Positions 36,106-37,189 of a DNA stretch of 37,189 nucleotides are shown here, piece by piece. The stretch spans positions 1-37,189 of the forward strand of contig CAWVSY010000037.1 of NCBI GenBank assembly GCA_963933055.1, written 5' to 3'. The notes beneath the pieces were generated by a model. That model did not search any database. It was given only the letters and a program-made list of their open reading frames with translations, and had not been told where the DNA came from. Both the position numbers and the translations under genes were made by a program. Each line of letters opens with the position of its first letter. Position 1 is the stretch's first letter. Source of the stretch: Oleispira sp963933055 (GTDB lineage Bacteria; Pseudomonadota; Gammaproteobacteria; Pseudomonadales; Oceanobacteraceae).

Positions 36106-36140
36106 ACGGCCTGCATTAAACTCTAAATAACACATATACC

Positions 36141-37175
36141 CTAGAAGTTCTCTGGTATCTTGGCGGTATCACGTGCAACTTCACGAGAAATCAAACCTTT
36201 ACTCAATAAATTCTGTAAACATTGATCCATCGTTTGCATGCCTAACGAGCTCCCGGTCTGAATCGCGGAATACATCTGAGCAATCTTAGACTCTCGAATA
36301 AGGTTACGAATCGCAGGCGTACCAATCATAATTTCATGAGCAGCGATTCGACCACCGCCACTTTTCTTCAAAAGCGTTTGCGAAATAACCCCTTGCAAGG
36401 ATTCCGATAACATAGAACGCACCATCGATTTCTCTTCTGCTGGGAATACATCAACAATACGGTCAATGGTTTTCGCAGCTGAGCTGGTATGCAATGTGCC
36501 AAATACAACGTGTCCAGTTTCTGCCGCCGATAGCGCTAGACGAATCGTTTCAAGATCTCGCATTTCACCTACCAAGATAACATCGGGATCTTCACGCAAT
36601 GCCGAACGCAATGCTTCGTTAAAGCCTAGCGTATCTCGATGGACTTCACGCTGGTTCACCAAACTTTTTTTCGATTCGTGTACAAATTCGATCGGATCTT
36701 CAACGGTTAGAATATGATCGTATTTTGTATCATTAATATAATCGACCATGGCTGCTAGGGTAGTTGATTTACCTGAACCCGTTGGCCCAGTTACCAATAC
36801 AATGCCTCGTGGAGTCATGGCGAGATCTTTAAAAATCTGCCCCATACCCAAATCATCCATGCTTAAAATCTTGGATGGAATAGTACGGAATACAGCACCT
36901 GCGCCGCGGTTATGATTAAACGCGTTCACACGGAAGCGAGCGACACCCGGCACTTCAAACGAGAAATCGGTTTCTAAAAATTCTTCGAAATCCTTACGCT
37001 GCTTATCATTCATAATTTCATAGACCAAAGAATGCACTTCTTTATGATCTAGCGCCGGTAAGTTAATACGGCGAACGTCGCCATCAACTCGAATCATGGG
37101 TGGCATATCAGCTGATAAATGTAGATCGGAAGCGCCTTGCTTCGCACTAAATGCCAATAACTCAGTAATATCCAT
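36141..37175 (-). CDS. pilT: Type IV pilus retraction ATPase PilT
   Basis: 344 residues, the usual PilT length. ASDLHLSADMPPMIRVDG at the N-terminus, Walker A GPTGSGKST (130-138), Asp box and Walker B LREDPDVILVGEMRDLETI, His box ETGHVVFGTLHTSSA, and a late SLGMQTMDQCL. It powers pilus disassembly for twitching. GAGGAA is six to seven bases upstream of the ATG, and only 14 bases remain before the window edge. The promoter is outside or just at the edge. Confidence 0.97.
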   Translation of the reverse strand: MDITELLAFSAKQGASDLHLSADMPPMIRVDGDVRRINLPALDHKEVHSLVYEIMNDKQRKDFEEFLETDFSFEVPGVARFRVNAFNHNRGAGAVFRTIPSKILSMDDLGMGQIFKDLAMTPRGIVLVTGPTGSGKSTTLAAMVDYINDTKYDHILTVEDPIEFVHESKKSLVNQREVHRDTLGFNEALRSALREDPDVILVGEMRDLETIRLALSAAETGHVVFGTLHTSSAAKTIDRIVDVFPAEEKSMVRSMLSESLQGVISQTLLKKSGGGRIAAHEIMIGTPAIRNLIRESKIAQMYSAIQTGSSLGMQTMDQCLQNLLSKGLISREVARDTAKIPENF

Positions 37176-37189
37176 ACTTGTTCCTCAAC

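Noticed and set aside
1..37189. tRNA, rRNA, CRISPR array, insertion sequence or prophage
   Set aside because: No tRNA-like cloverleaf, direct-repeat array, transposase, integrase or phage gene was recognised on either strand.

Overview
The window looks like a chromosomal segment of a marine gammaproteobacterium, probably from the Oceanospirillales/Pseudomonadales side. Three gene blocks are arranged as in Pseudomonas: sahR-metK-ahcY; the Pil-Chp chemosensory cluster divergent from gshB-tonB-yqgE-ruvX-pyrR-pyrB-pyrC'; and pilT-pilU. Sequence identities of PilG and PilH (remembered, not computed) also point this way. The species cannot be named from this sequence alone.

Layout. (1) 1-3982: S-adenosylmethionine cycle. 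An ArsR/methyltransferase fusion regulator (SahR-like), MetK and AhcY. A structured element lies in the 209-base metK-ahcY gap and an intrinsic terminator follows ahcY. (2) 4108-12482: an AT-rich surface-polysaccharide/LPS island. One operon on + holds a ParB/Srx-like protein, an LPS-kinase-like protein, a polysialyltransferase-like GT, a GT8-like GT and a YrbL-like kinase. A converging operon on - holds a GT29-like sialyltransferase homologue, a polysaccharide pyruvyl transferase and an APH-fold phosphotransferase. A divergent WaaL-type O-antigen ligase follows. (3) 12526-25567 (-): pilG-pilH-pilI-pilJ-pilK-chpA-chpB-chpC plus an exported helical protein, controlling type IV pili by chemosensory signalling and cAMP/twitching. 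(4) 25789-31475 (+): glutathione synthetase, TonB, YqgE/AlgH, RuvX, PyrR, aspartate transcarbamoylase and a metal-ligand-less dihydroorotase-like subunit. (5) 31510-37175 (-): a membrane GGDEF/EAL protein and the pilus retraction ATPases PilU and PilT.

How it fits together. Most of the window concerns the cell surface: twitching-pilus motors, their chemosensory control, a c-di-GMP enzyme, and a strain-variable island that probably finishes the LPS core or a capsule. The island sits between two conserved housekeeping blocks, without a tRNA, integrase or insertion sequence. The part most likely to hold undescribed biology is that island. Three different kinase-fold proteins, two transferases of types that normally use CMP-activated sugars, and a pyruvyl transferase are packed into about 7 kb with no sugar-nucleotide synthesis genes. 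Other points worth a look are the in-frame micro-repeats in chpA, the ahcY leader structure, and the extra exported protein at the end of the chp operon.
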